DNA from: Kamptonema formosum PCC 6407
GTDB taxonomy: Bacteria > Cyanobacteriota > Cyanobacteriia > Cyanobacteriales > Microcoleaceae
Assembly (NCBI RefSeq): GCF_000332155.1
Contig: NZ_KB235904.1
Span: 2,277,813 to 2,341,812, forward strand
Length of the DNA: 64,000 nucleotides
Reading direction: 5' to 3'
Of this stretch, positions 52,408 to 60,864 are shown piece after piece (position 1 is the first letter of the stretch; every line of letters starts with the position of its first letter). The notes below the pieces were generated by a model. The model did not search any database and had not been told where the DNA came from. It was given only the letters and a program-made list of their open reading frames with translations. The position numbers were made by a program, and so were the translations under genes.

Positions 52408-53739
52408 TCAATCTAGTTTTGAGGCGCAAGCAACCAGCTCAAACCCAAGAGATTGAGCTGTTTTCTCCAGCTTAGAGACAATACGTTGTCGATATTTCTG
52501 TTCGTAATAGTCAGCACCTGAATCGGCATAAGCGGTTTTTGTACTCCAGAGGTGATAGAAGATGCGGGCTAGCTTGTGGGCAGTAGCGGTATTAGCCTCT
52601 GGAGCGCCCAATCTGGCTCGTAACCGACGATAAAAAGCCCCCAAAGCTGATTGAGAGCGAGATAAAGATTGAGCAGCTAAACGGAAGGCATTAGCAGCCC
52701 GATTAACTACACAACGGGTATGAGAACTTTTGACTTTACCGCCTGTAATCCTCGCAGACGGACACAACCCTAACCAAGAACAAAAATGCTTAACAGTGGG
52801 AAAACGAGTAGCATCCAATCCGACTTCCGAGAGCAGAGCTTGTACTGTGAGGACATCAAAACCAGGGATTTGAGTAAAATCTACTCCACTAATCCGATAC
52901 AACTGATGGCGCAAGTCAAAATTGGGTTCGTGACCTCTGGGCTTTCTGTTACCCCGTTTGGGAGGGTCTGGTGGAGGATGGTTTTCTTCGCTAGCAAAGC
53001 TAGCTAAATATCGCTCAATCTCCACATCGCAGCTAGCAATTTGCTCTTGATAGATGTCGTAGAGTTGTAACTCTTGTTTTAACACAAATATATGCTCAAC
53101 TCGATAGTCTCCACTCAAGGCTTTAGCAATATCTGCGGTACTACTTTTAATCCGAGAATTTTTCAAATTAGCTAAGACTTGAGGATTCCTTTCTCCAGCT
53201 ACAATGGCGCGGATAATTGCCATCCCAGTGACTCCTGTGATGTCACTGATGACTTTATGTAGTTGCAGATTCATTTGAATTAATGCTTTCTGCATCCGCA
53301 GTACGTGGCTGCTACTGCTTTTGATTAAGTTATCGCGGTGGCGAATGTAACTACGTAGAACACAACTTTGGTCATCAGGACGAAAGGAACCGGACAATAA
53401 ACCATAAGTATGTAGCTGTTGCAACCATTGACAATCCAACACATCACTTTTTCTGCCCGGTACGGTTTTGACGTGATGGGCATTCACCAGTTTGACTTCG
53501 ATACCCCTGGCTTCAAAAATTTGAAAGGCTGGTATCCAATAGACTCCTGTCGATTCCATCGCGATGGTGTCTATCCCACATTCCACTAACCATGAGGCCA
53601 TCTCGATTAAGTCAGGGGTAAAACAGCCAAATTTACGTACATTCTGTGACGTTCGATCAGGTGGAACGCAAACCCAGTGTTCTTGTGAGCCAATATCTAT
53701 ACCTGCGGCATTTGGGTTAATCTGGGTGAAATTAGACAT
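52408..53739 (-). CDS. IS110-family DEDD transposase/recombinase
   Basis: From ATG 53739 (SNFTQINPNAAGIDIGSQEH) the protein is 443 residues; an upstream in-frame ATG at 53778 adds 13 residues. The N-terminal RuvC-like DEDD domain shows D in AAGIDIGSQEHWV, E in AMESTGVYWIP, and D-D in GRKSDVLDCQWLQ. The C-terminal Tnp20 domain (IPGFDVLTVQALLSEVGLDA, SWLGLCPSARITGGKVKSSH) has the catalytic-serine region. The frame is intact, so the element may still be active. A Pro-rich insert (NHPPPDPPKRGNRKP) in the middle is seen in cyanobacterial relatives. Confidence 0.93.
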   Translation of the reverse strand: MSNFTQINPNAAGIDIGSQEHWVCVPPDRTSQNVRKFGCFTPDLIEMASWLVECGIDTIAMESTGVYWIPAFQIFEARGIEVKLVNAHHVKTVPGRKSDVLDCQWLQQLHTYGLLSGSFRPDDQSCVLRSYIRHRDNLIKSSSSHVLRMQKALIQMNLQLHKVISDITGVTGMAIIRAIVAGERNPQVLANLKNSRIKSSTADIAKALSGDYRVEHIFVLKQELQLYDIYQEQIASCDVEIERYLASFASEENHPPPDPPKRGNRKPRGHEPNFDLRHQLYRISGVDFTQIPGFDVLTVQALLSEVGLDATRFPTVKHFCSWLGLCPSARITGGKVKSSHTRCVVNRAANAFRLAAQSLSRSQSALGAFYRRLRARLGAPEANTATAHKLARIFYHLWSTKTAYADSGADYYEQKYRQRIVSKLEKTAQSLGFELVACASKLD

Positions 53740-54089
53740 TTCACCCGCAACAGGTTTGCTTATCTTGCATCGGATCATTTAGATGACTCCTCTTGGCGCT
53801 CGAACGAAAGGAAGTGTCCCGATTGGTGGGCGGATGTGATCTTAGATTCTCCTCAACGGGATAGGGTAATAGCCCTTCACCAATGTCATAATCATCATGC
53901 CCACGACCACGCTCTGAATCAGGCTCAAAATCGCACTATTGATTTGTCGGTCTTTGACTCTCAGGACACAGGGATAATATATCCGACTGGCAACTTTTGG
54001 GCTAGCTTTACTGTTTCTGTGATTCATAACGGGCACGCCGGGCCCGTGGAACGCTCTGAAGAGGACTAATTAAGTTTCAAAATCTTTTT
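53740..54089 (-). ncRNA. candidate bridge-RNA region of the IS110 element
   Basis: This 350-bp stretch 5' of the transposase has no convincing gene. It has a GC-rich hairpin near 54029-54047 (ACGGGC...GCCCGT). It also has TCTGAAGAGGACTA at 54055-54068, a perfect 14-bp inverse copy of the right-end/target sequence at 54089-54102. Self-matching of non-coding IS sequence to the target is what a guide-RNA region might show. The RNA boundaries cannot be set from sequence alone. Confidence 0.45.
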
Positions 54090-54116
54090 AGTCCTCTTCA
54101 GAGGACTTGATCTTTG

Positions 54117-54141
54117 AGACAGGGACTTAAGTCCCTGGCGG
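54117..54141. repeat. right 25-bp inverted repeat of the IS110 target palindrome
   Basis: Exact inverse copy of 52357-52381, with core GGGACTTAAGTCCC. Confidence 0.75.
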
Positions 54142-54190
54142 ATTATAGGATAGAGTAACGCAACAGCGGTAAAAACTTTATCTATTGTTT

Positions 54191-54907
54191 ATGAGCATTG
54201 CAAAACAGATTATTGTGCCTTTGGATGTTCCTAGTCAGGAAGAGGCGATCGCACTCCTCGATCAATTGCCAGATGTCTCTTTCTGGAAAGTGGGTTTAGA
54301 GTTATTTGTCAGTTCCGGCCCGGCTATTTTGACGATTTTAAAGGAACGGGAAAAACGGATTTTTCTGGATTTGAAATTTCATGATATCCCGAATACTGTG
54401 GCGGGTGCTTGTCGGGCCGCTGCTAGGTATGGGGTGGATTTAATTACGATTCATGCTACTGCTGGCAAAGATGCACTGAAAGCTGCACAGGAAGCGGTAG
54501 AGCAAGGTGCGATCGCAGCGGGACAACCTACGCCGAATTTAATTGGGATTACGCTGCTAACGAGTTTAAACTCGCGGCAATTGGCTTTTGAGCTGAAAAT
54601 ACCTTTAGAGTTGCCTGAGTATGCTTTGCACATGGCCTTATTAGCTCAAGAAATGGGTTTACCGGGAGCAGTTTGCTCTCCTATGGAAGTAGCACAATTA
54701 AGGCATTCTTGCGGTGATGATTTTCTGTTAGTTTGTCCAGGGGTGCGTCCGAAATGGGCCCAAGGGGGCGATCAGAAGCGATCGCTTTCTCCTGCGGCGG
54801 CTTTAAAAGCTGGTGCTAATTACTTAGTAATTGGTCGCCCGATTACGGCTGCTGACGATCCAGTAGCAGCTTTTGCACGAATTTGTGAAGAGATTGCAGA
54901 CAGATAG
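54191..54907 (+). CDS. pyrF: orotidine 5'-phosphate decarboxylase
   Basis: From ATG 54191 ([20 protein letters not shown]) the protein is 238 residues. It decarboxylates OMP to UMP, the last step of de novo pyrimidine synthesis. The catalytic [19 protein letters not shown] (Lys and Asp) and the phosphate-binding [17 protein letters not shown] are present. Its start lies about 50 bp from the IS110 target palindrome, so the insertion may have affected its promoter. Confidence 0.96.
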   Translation: MSIAKQIIVPLDVPSQEEAIALLDQLPDVSFWKVGLELFVSSGPAILTILKEREKRIFLDLKFHDIPNTVAGACRAAARYGVDLITIHATAGKDALKAAQEAVEQGAIAAGQPTPNLIGITLLTSLNSRQLAFELKIPLELPEYALHMALLAQEMGLPGAVCSPMEVAQLRHSCGDDFLLVCPGVRPKWAQGGDQKRSLSPAAALKAGANYLVIGRPITAADDPVAAFARICEEIADR

Positions 54908-55056
54908 CTTAACAGATTTATACTCAACAAAAAATCTACACCGTAGGCTAAGCATTATCTATTTTCTCAGAAGTGTTGAATGTTAGAAAAAAAGCTTAAA
55001 AAAGTAGGTAAAAATGATATAATCAAAAGAAATCTAGCCTTATAAAAAATTAAATT

Positions 55057-55904
55057 ATGATGGAACAAAATTTTCCAAAAGTGATGAAAGAGATATTGAG
55101 AACATTGCCAAAAAAAGATTATCCAGTGCTGGATACATTTTCATTTGTGTCGGTGTGGTTAGAGTATGTTATGGATAAAAGTATAGTTAGTATGAGAGAT
55201 TTATTCGTCAGACTAAATAGCCAAGGAATAGACTTAAAAATGTCGAATTTTTCCAAAGCTAGTAAAAAAAGAGATACTCAGGTGTTTCAGGAGATAATTA
55301 CTAAGTTAAAAAATCAATTAAAAAAGAAAAAGGGAGGCGAAAAGAGTCGAGTATTATTTCCTATAGATTCAACCATCATTACGTTAACAAGTAAACTTTT
55401 ATGGCGAGAAGGATATCATCAAGTTAAATTATTTTGTGGCTTAGATAGTCTGACATCAGAAGTAGGGGGAATCGTTATACGAGCTTAAAAGATGGCAATT
55501 TTCAAGTAGGAAAAGATCAAAGAGAAGTAGAAATTAGAGTCGTGGCTTTTTGTGATTTAGAAACAAAAAAAGAGTTTCGATTAGCAACTAATTTAGCAGG
55601 CACAGGAGAAGAAGGAGTAAGTAATGAAGAAATCGCGGAAATTTATGTGCAAAGATGGCAAATTTAACTGCTGTGGAAGTTCTTAAAAATGCACTTAAAG
55701 TTAGATAGATTAATGACTAAAAACGAGAATGGCATCCGGATTCAAATCTATAGTTCTTTAGTAGGTTATTTGCTATTACAATTAATAGAAATACCTAGAG
55801 AATTTGGCAAAACTATATTAGATAAACTGCGCTATCTTCAAGGATATATGTGCCAAGAAATAAGTTATGTTCATTGGTTTAGAAAAATGATTTGGTTAAG
55901 ATGA
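55057..55904 (+). pseudogene. decayed IS4-type transposase
   Basis: The first 143 codons (MEQNFPKVMKEILRTLPKKD, LFPIDSTIITLTSKLLW, with the first DDE aspartate in PIDST) are open. They run into a frameshift near 55480 after a probable internal deletion. The continuation RYTSLKDGNFQVGKDQREVE and then EEIAEIYVQRWQI is in another frame. A TAA stands exactly where the catalytic glutamate of the YREK-like motif (RWQIEL) is expected; after it the frame reads LLWKFLKMHLKLDRLMTKNE and on to 55904. The relic has lost part of the core and is inactive. It is very AT-rich compared with neighbours. Confidence 0.85.
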
Positions 55905-55944
55905 AAATTACCCCTCTAATGATTAGTCTATCTAAATATGTTAA

Positions 55945-56534
<590 letters not shown>

Positions 56535-56625
56535 CCATTTTATTATAACTTGAGTCGCAGCAATGCCGCCCTCGTTCGCGGTGACTAACTCTCCAAACAG
56601 TCACGTTACAAGTCCTCTGTAAAAA

Positions 56626-57489
56626 TCAAGATTCAGGATTTACAGCGGAAAACAAGGACGAGTAATCAACATCTGAAAGACCAGCATTACAAGTAGCTTC
56701 AATAATCTCAGTAACTCCTTTAACAGCAGATATATTTAACCCTAAAGCAGATGCTTCTTGCTCAAATAACTTCATATCCTTTAGTAAATGTTTTGTAGAA
56801 AAATTAGCTCCACCGAAATCGCGCTGCAACATTTTATCAAGTTTTTTATCGTAAGTAGAAGCATATAAAGCACTATTTCTGACAATTTTCATAAATATTT
56901 CGGTATCTACATTACTTTTGATCGCTAGACCAAGACTGGCAGAAAATGCTGCTGTTAGACTACCAATTAACTGATTCATCGCTAACTTAGTGGCGGCGGC
57001 TTGTCCAACTGCTCCAACTAAGATAGGATCGGGACTAAATACTTTAAGTAAACTCAGCCACTTCTGAAATTGTTCTTCAGTTGCTCCTACCATTACAATC
57101 AATGTGCCAGACTGTACTTGAGGAATGCTACCAAGTACGGGAGCTTCAAAGTAATCTCCGCCAGCATCAACAATTTTACTCTGGATTTCTTTACTCTCGG
57201 CAGGTGCGATAGTTGCCATCTGCACAAATGTTTTACCTTGTAACATCTTCACATTACTTTCTGCCAAGATAACTTCATTTATCGCCTTACCATCAGTGAG
57301 CATGAGGATGATGATATCAGAATTTTTGCAGACATCTGAAGGAGAGTCACAAATTACAGCTTTTGTTTCTGATAACGGTGCTAATTTTGCCTTAGTTCGA
57401 TTAAATACACTAACATCTAATCCTGCATCGATAGCTCTCATTACCATAGAAAGCCCCATTGAGCCAGTGCCAATAATTCCTACTTTCAC
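56626..57489 (-). CDS. NAD(P)-dependent beta-hydroxyacid dehydrogenase (3-hydroxyisobutyrate dehydrogenase family)
   Basis: The 287-residue enzyme starts with the Rossmann motif KVGIIGTGSMGLSMVMRAID (GxGxMG). It has FVQMATIAPAESKEIQSKIV, then FEAPVLGSIPQVQSGTLIVM (DxPVxGS-like substrate loop with E instead of D) and the catalytic-lysine segment GQAAATKLAMNQLIGSLTAA. Family members oxidise 3-hydroxyisobutyrate, tartronate semialdehyde, succinic semialdehyde/glyoxylate and related acids; GLYR-type glyoxylate/succinic semialdehyde reductase is a good guess. The specific substrate cannot be read from sequence. Confidence 0.85.
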   Translation of the reverse strand: MKVGIIGTGSMGLSMVMRAIDAGLDVSVFNRTKAKLAPLSETKAVICDSPSDVCKNSDIIILMLTDGKAINEVILAESNVKMLQGKTFVQMATIAPAESKEIQSKIVDAGGDYFEAPVLGSIPQVQSGTLIVMVGATEEQFQKWLSLLKVFSPDPILVGAVGQAAATKLAMNQLIGSLTAAFSASLGLAIKSNVDTEIFMKIVRNSALYASTYDKKLDKMLQRDFGGANFSTKHLLKDMKLFEQEASALGLNISAVKGVTEIIEATCNAGLSDVDYSSLFSAVNPES

Positions 57490-57684
57490 TTTGAATCCCC
57501 TCGGATATTAAAATTTTATAAATATTATAGCAGTAGAATAGACACAGCCGCTAACAGCTTGTAATCAATAGCTAAATATAGTTAGCAGGGTTGCCAATCA
57601 CCATTAACTATTTCTAAGCGAACAAGATGGCTAAAGATGGTTGGCGACTGTGCCACCCTATAATATGTTAACAATTAACTATTT

Positions 57685-58374
57685 CTAAATTGGCGGTGTT
57701 AATTCATCAAATTTTGCCTTCACAATCTGGATATCTTGCCACATTAACCATTTAGGACTGCCTGGTTCGCGGGAGGGATTGCGTAACAGGTAAGATGGGT
57801 GAAAAATTGCCATACATTGTCGGCCTTCCCACTCAATCCATTGACCGCGAATTTTACTAATAGCTTGCTTTTCGCCTGTCAAACCCTTGAGCGCTGTTGC
57901 ACCTGTCAACAAAATAATTTGCGGATTTACTATGCGAATTTGTTCGAGCAAATAGGGTTTGCAAGCGTCTCTTTCTTTGGGTGTAGGAGTGCGGTTATCT
58001 GGAGGTCTGCACTTATTGACATTACAGATAAATACATCGCGTTCTGTACTCAAACCAACAGATTCTAAAATTTTATCTAAAAGTTGCCCAGATCTGCCAA
58101 CAAAAGGCAATCCGGTTTCATCTTCATTCTGACCTGGTGCTTCTCCTATAATCATAATTGGGGCTTGCAAATTACCACGCCCGATGACGGCATTCTGACG
58201 GTTTTTGCCTAATTCGCATCTGTGGCAGCGGTTGCAATGTTCTGCTATTTGCTCCATAGTTTCATAAGTGCCGGGAGGAATGGGAATTTTGGCATCATTT
58301 GGGATTGAGTCTCGCTGTAATGAGGCTCCAAAATTCGGTTCGTCAAAAAGGCTGAGTTGTTTGTCGCTGGGCAT
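57685..58374 (-). CDS. type-4 uracil-DNA glycosylase ([4Fe-4S])
   Basis: The 229-residue enzyme removes uracil from DNA in base-excision repair. The iron-sulfur cysteines are visible in CNRCHRCELG near residue 47 and later (ICNVNKCRPPDN region, KERDACKPYL). Motif A GEAPGQNEDETGLPFVGRSG and motif B FHPSYLLRNPS are both present, as in family-4 UDG. The N-terminal 45 residues are a loosely conserved extension. No operon partner is adjacent. Confidence 0.93.
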   Translation of the reverse strand: MPSDKQLSLFDEPNFGASLQRDSIPNDAKIPIPPGTYETMEQIAEHCNRCHRCELGKNRQNAVIGRGNLQAPIMIIGEAPGQNEDETGLPFVGRSGQLLDKILESVGLSTERDVFICNVNKCRPPDNRTPTPKERDACKPYLLEQIRIVNPQIILLTGATALKGLTGEKQAISKIRGQWIEWEGRQCMAIFHPSYLLRNPSREPGSPKWLMWQDIQIVKAKFDELTPPI

Positions 58375-58504
58375 AAATTGAGGGAATGAAGAGATTTTTT
58401 CAGTCTAGAGTTTATAGTTTATAGTTCCGGGGTGAAATGTGACAGCCTACTCCTGGCTGAAAATCAGTCATCATACAGGTAGGTGATGCTAAGCAGGCAG
58501 CGCT

Positions 58505-59182
58505 ATGTTATTTAATCCGTTGTTTGACGATCGCGCCGATGCAGGCGAAAAACTGGCCGAGGCTATTTTCTCTGAGATAGCTAAATTTAATCAAACTGCA
58601 CAGGAGGCGGCTAAACCGATTATTTATGGTTTACCACGAGGCGGGTTGCCGATCGCACTACCCATCGCTCGTCGCCTTCGTTGTCCTTTAGATGTTGTCG
58701 TCGCCAAAAAAATCACCCGCCCAGATAATCTAGAATTGGCGATCGGCGCAGTGACAGCGGATGGTCATGTTTTGTGGTCAAAGCAAAAACCGCGCAATTT
58801 TCGCTTGCAAAATACTGCACTGGAAAAAGCTCAACAGAAAGCTCAAGCTCAATTAGTGGATTTCTCCGCCGCACGCCCAACAGTAAACCCCAAGGGTGCT
58901 TTAGCGATTTTAGTTGATGATGGTATTGCTACGGGGATGACAATGATGGCAGCGGCTCAAGCTTTGCGGTTGCAGCAGCCAGCAGCAGTTTGGATTTGCG
59001 TACCCCTCGCGCCGCCAGAAGTAATGATATCTTTGCAGCAGGAGGCAGATCGCGCGATCGTCTTGGAAACTCCCGATCCATTTTTTAGCGTCAGCAACTT
59101 CTACCGCGAATTTCCTCAAGTGGAAACAGAAATCGCGATCGCCTGTTTGCAACAACAAACTGAGTGGTTGTCGGAAGCCTGA
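58505..59182 (+). CDS. phosphoribosyltransferase-domain protein
   Basis: The 225-residue protein has the type-I PRTase fold with PRPP motif ALAILVDDGIATGMTMMAAA near residues 137-157. An N-terminal FDDRADAGEKLAEAI and a GLPRGGLPIALPIARRL loop follow the pattern of orphan PRTases of about 220 residues, often annotated only as phosphoribosyltransferase. The nucleobase substrate is unknown. The small membrane protein gene starts 33 bp downstream. Confidence 0.86.
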   Translation: MLFNPLFDDRADAGEKLAEAIFSEIAKFNQTAQEAAKPIIYGLPRGGLPIALPIARRLRCPLDVVVAKKITRPDNLELAIGAVTADGHVLWSKQKPRNFRLQNTALEKAQQKAQAQLVDFSAARPTVNPKGALAILVDDGIATGMTMMAAAQALRLQQPAAVWICVPLAPPEVMISLQQEADRAIVLETPDPFFSVSNFYREFPQVETEIAIACLQQQTEWLSEA

Positions 59183-59215
59183 ATTATTCTTAATTACTAA
59201 TCTTTTTTCCTTCCC

Positions 59216-59506
59216 ATGAGCACTTGGCAATTTTGGTGGCAAACGGTGATTTTATCTACTCAGCACAATCCGCCTCGGTTTGTTGAGCTGGTGATGTTAA
59301 TCTTGGCGATGATCTTACTCTTGTTTTGGAGTCTGACATCAGAATGGCCTTATTTAGTGCTATCTCTAAGCTATGTCATTGGTTCGTCTATTTCAATCTT
59401 AGTGCGGGAAGCTCTCAACCCTTCCTCATCTATCCAGCCAACTCAGGTGACAGCAGTGTTATTATTAATGATTAGCTTCTACAGTTTTGCTAAGCTGCTC
59501 CGATAA
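59216..59506 (+). CDS. small membrane protein, unknown function
   Basis: The 96-residue protein has about three hydrophobic segments (VELVMLILAMILLLFW, YLVLSLSYVIGSSISILV, VTAVLLLMISFYSFAKLL). No domain is recognised. It lies close behind the PRTase gene and may share its transcript. Confidence 0.65.
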   Translation: MSTWQFWWQTVILSTQHNPPRFVELVMLILAMILLLFWSLTSEWPYLVLSLSYVIGSSISILVREALNPSSSIQPTQVTAVLLLMISFYSFAKLLR

Positions 59507-59692
59507 AGAGTCCCTCTTTCGTAATTACTATGCTAAATTTTCAGAAAAATGCCAGCTAATCACAGCTCTAACTTTAAAATTGTTAAAGTTTCTAAATCCA
59601 AGTCCAGAACGCTTTAACAATTTTAATTTGTTAAGTAAATCCACCTAATTAAACATAAGATAGCGTTGGCTAAAAAGTTGGCTGTATAAGCG

Positions 59693-59731
59693 TTCTTCCT
59701 TCTTCCTTCTTCCCTCTTCCTTCTTCCTTCT
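59693..59731. repeat. TTCTTCC (GGAAGAA) heptamer array
   Basis: About five units on the opposite strand relative to the narB and 50.3-kb arrays, in the 298-bp spacer between convergent genes. Confidence 0.8.
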
Positions 59732-59759
59732 ACTTATTAATTCCTTGTACATTAATCCC

Positions 59760-59803
59760 GTAACGCTGTCTTCCAGACAGTACCGCCTGGAAGACAGCGT
59801 TAC
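59760..59803. repeat. GTAACGCTGTCTTCC hairpin element
   Basis: Perfect 15-bp inverted repeats at 59760-59774 and 59789-59803 flank a 14-nt loop just past the 3' end of the PRC-barrel gene. It may act as a transcript end structure. Confidence 0.75.
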
Positions 59804-59804
59804 A

Positions 59805-60797
59805 TTAATAACCCGATTCCTCCTCATACTCAGGAGCCTTTTTCTTCTCAGGGATATTCACCCGCGTAGGCTTATAAGGCTTCGGAGATTCATCATCACC
59901 CCAAGCATCCGCTTCCACATCATCCTCATACTCCAAGACCATTTTCTTTTCCAAAGAACGAACTGGAGCCGGATAATCCCTCTCTACATACTCCTCCTCA
60001 TAATCCCCTCCGTCGTCCCAGTTATTATCTTCGTCATAATCATCATAAATTGGCTCCGGCTGCGGCTGACGCACAGGGGGCCGCACTACAGGCCTCTGCC
60101 ATTGTTCGTCTTCATCCCAAGCTTCCTCAACCGCTGGCGCAACAGTCTTTCTTCTGTTTTCCACAGGTCTAACTATCTCTCCAGTACCTAATTGATTTGC
60201 GGGACTAATCATTGTCGGGAGACTATACCCATCTTCCTCGCGCTCCCAAGGTGCTTGTCCTAAACCAATACGCTCTAAAATTCCTACTGTTAGCTGACGC
60301 AGCCTTTCCTCCGATCCTTCAAACACAATCAAGCGATTGGGCCCGCTGCTGACAATTTCCTCTATCGGGAGTTCGTAAGTGCTGAGAATTTGCTCGGGAA
60401 TTTGGGGGATTCCCAGAGAGGCGATGATTAAAGATACAAGTTTACCCGTCTCGCCGTCGAACCTAAAACTCCGTACCCGACCTAAAAGTTCTCCAGTTTC
60501 GGTAATGACTTCGCTGTTAATTAAGCTGCTGTAGGCTTCAACGTCTACATCGTCTTCGATCGCGTTTTCGTCTTCCACCAAGATTACATCACCAATTTCG
60601 CGGACGTTGGTGAGAAACATAAACTTTGGCATCCCAGCGATCGCCAGTATATTCTCTCGCAAGCCGATAGCCACAACCTCTCGTCGGTCAATATCTACCC
60701 ACAATTGGCTCACCACCCCTAAGCGTTTACCTCTGTCGCGGGTGATAACCTGAGTACCTAGAAGGTCGGAGCGTTGGCGAATTTGTTCAGATGTCAT
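59805..60797 (-). CDS. PRC-barrel domain protein with acidic C-terminal tail
   Basis: The 330-residue protein has two PRC-barrel-like domains: residues about 8-80 (DLLGTQVITRDRGKRLGVVS) and 88-170 (SSLINSEVITETGELLGRVR). A disordered, very acidic tail rich in Asp/Glu/Tyr and Pro/Arg segments follows (DDYDEDNNWDDGGDYEEEYV). PRC barrels serve in RNA processing (RimM) and photosynthetic complexes; in cyanobacteria this two-barrel form is widespread but uncharacterised. It is 68 bp downstream of smc in the same direction, so co-transcription with smc is possible. Confidence 0.82.
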   Translation of the reverse strand: MTSEQIRQRSDLLGTQVITRDRGKRLGVVSQLWVDIDRREVVAIGLRENILAIAGMPKFMFLTNVREIGDVILVEDENAIEDDVDVEAYSSLINSEVITETGELLGRVRSFRFDGETGKLVSLIIASLGIPQIPEQILSTYELPIEEIVSSGPNRLIVFEGSEERLRQLTVGILERIGLGQAPWEREEDGYSLPTMISPANQLGTGEIVRPVENRRKTVAPAVEEAWDEDEQWQRPVVRPPVRQPQPEPIYDDYDEDNNWDDGGDYEEEYVERDYPAPVRSLEKKMVLEYEDDVEADAWGDDESPKPYKPTRVNIPEKKKAPEYEEESGY

Positions 60798-60864
60798 TCT
60801 AGCTCTAATCCTGATTTCTTAAATATACATACTACTTAACACAGCGCTAAACCTTGACTCCGGG

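Larger units (their letters stand above)
52392..54102 (-). mobile_element. IS110-family insertion sequence inserted in a palindrome
   Basis: The ends are marked by near-identical direct repeats AGTCCTCCTCAGA (52392-52404) and AGTCCTCTTCAGA (54090-54102). Removing the interval restores a hairpin AAGTCCTC-TTCA-GAGGACTT centred between two 25-bp inverted repeats, so the target was probably the tip of a palindromic element. The element is about 1.7 kb, with one DEDD transposase and about 350 bp of non-coding sequence 5' of it. In IS110-group elements such a region encodes the bridge RNA that pairs with target and donor DNA. Confidence 0.75.

Noticed and set aside
53836-54069. 77-codon plus-strand open frame next to the IS110 transposase
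   Set aside because: It lies in the non-coding end of the element, is antisense to the transposase direction and has no recognisable domain.
52357-54141. The 25-bp inverted repeats as IS terminal inverted repeats
   Set aside because: IS110 elements lack such ends; the direct repeats and restored hairpin indicate that the 25-bp repeats belong to the target.
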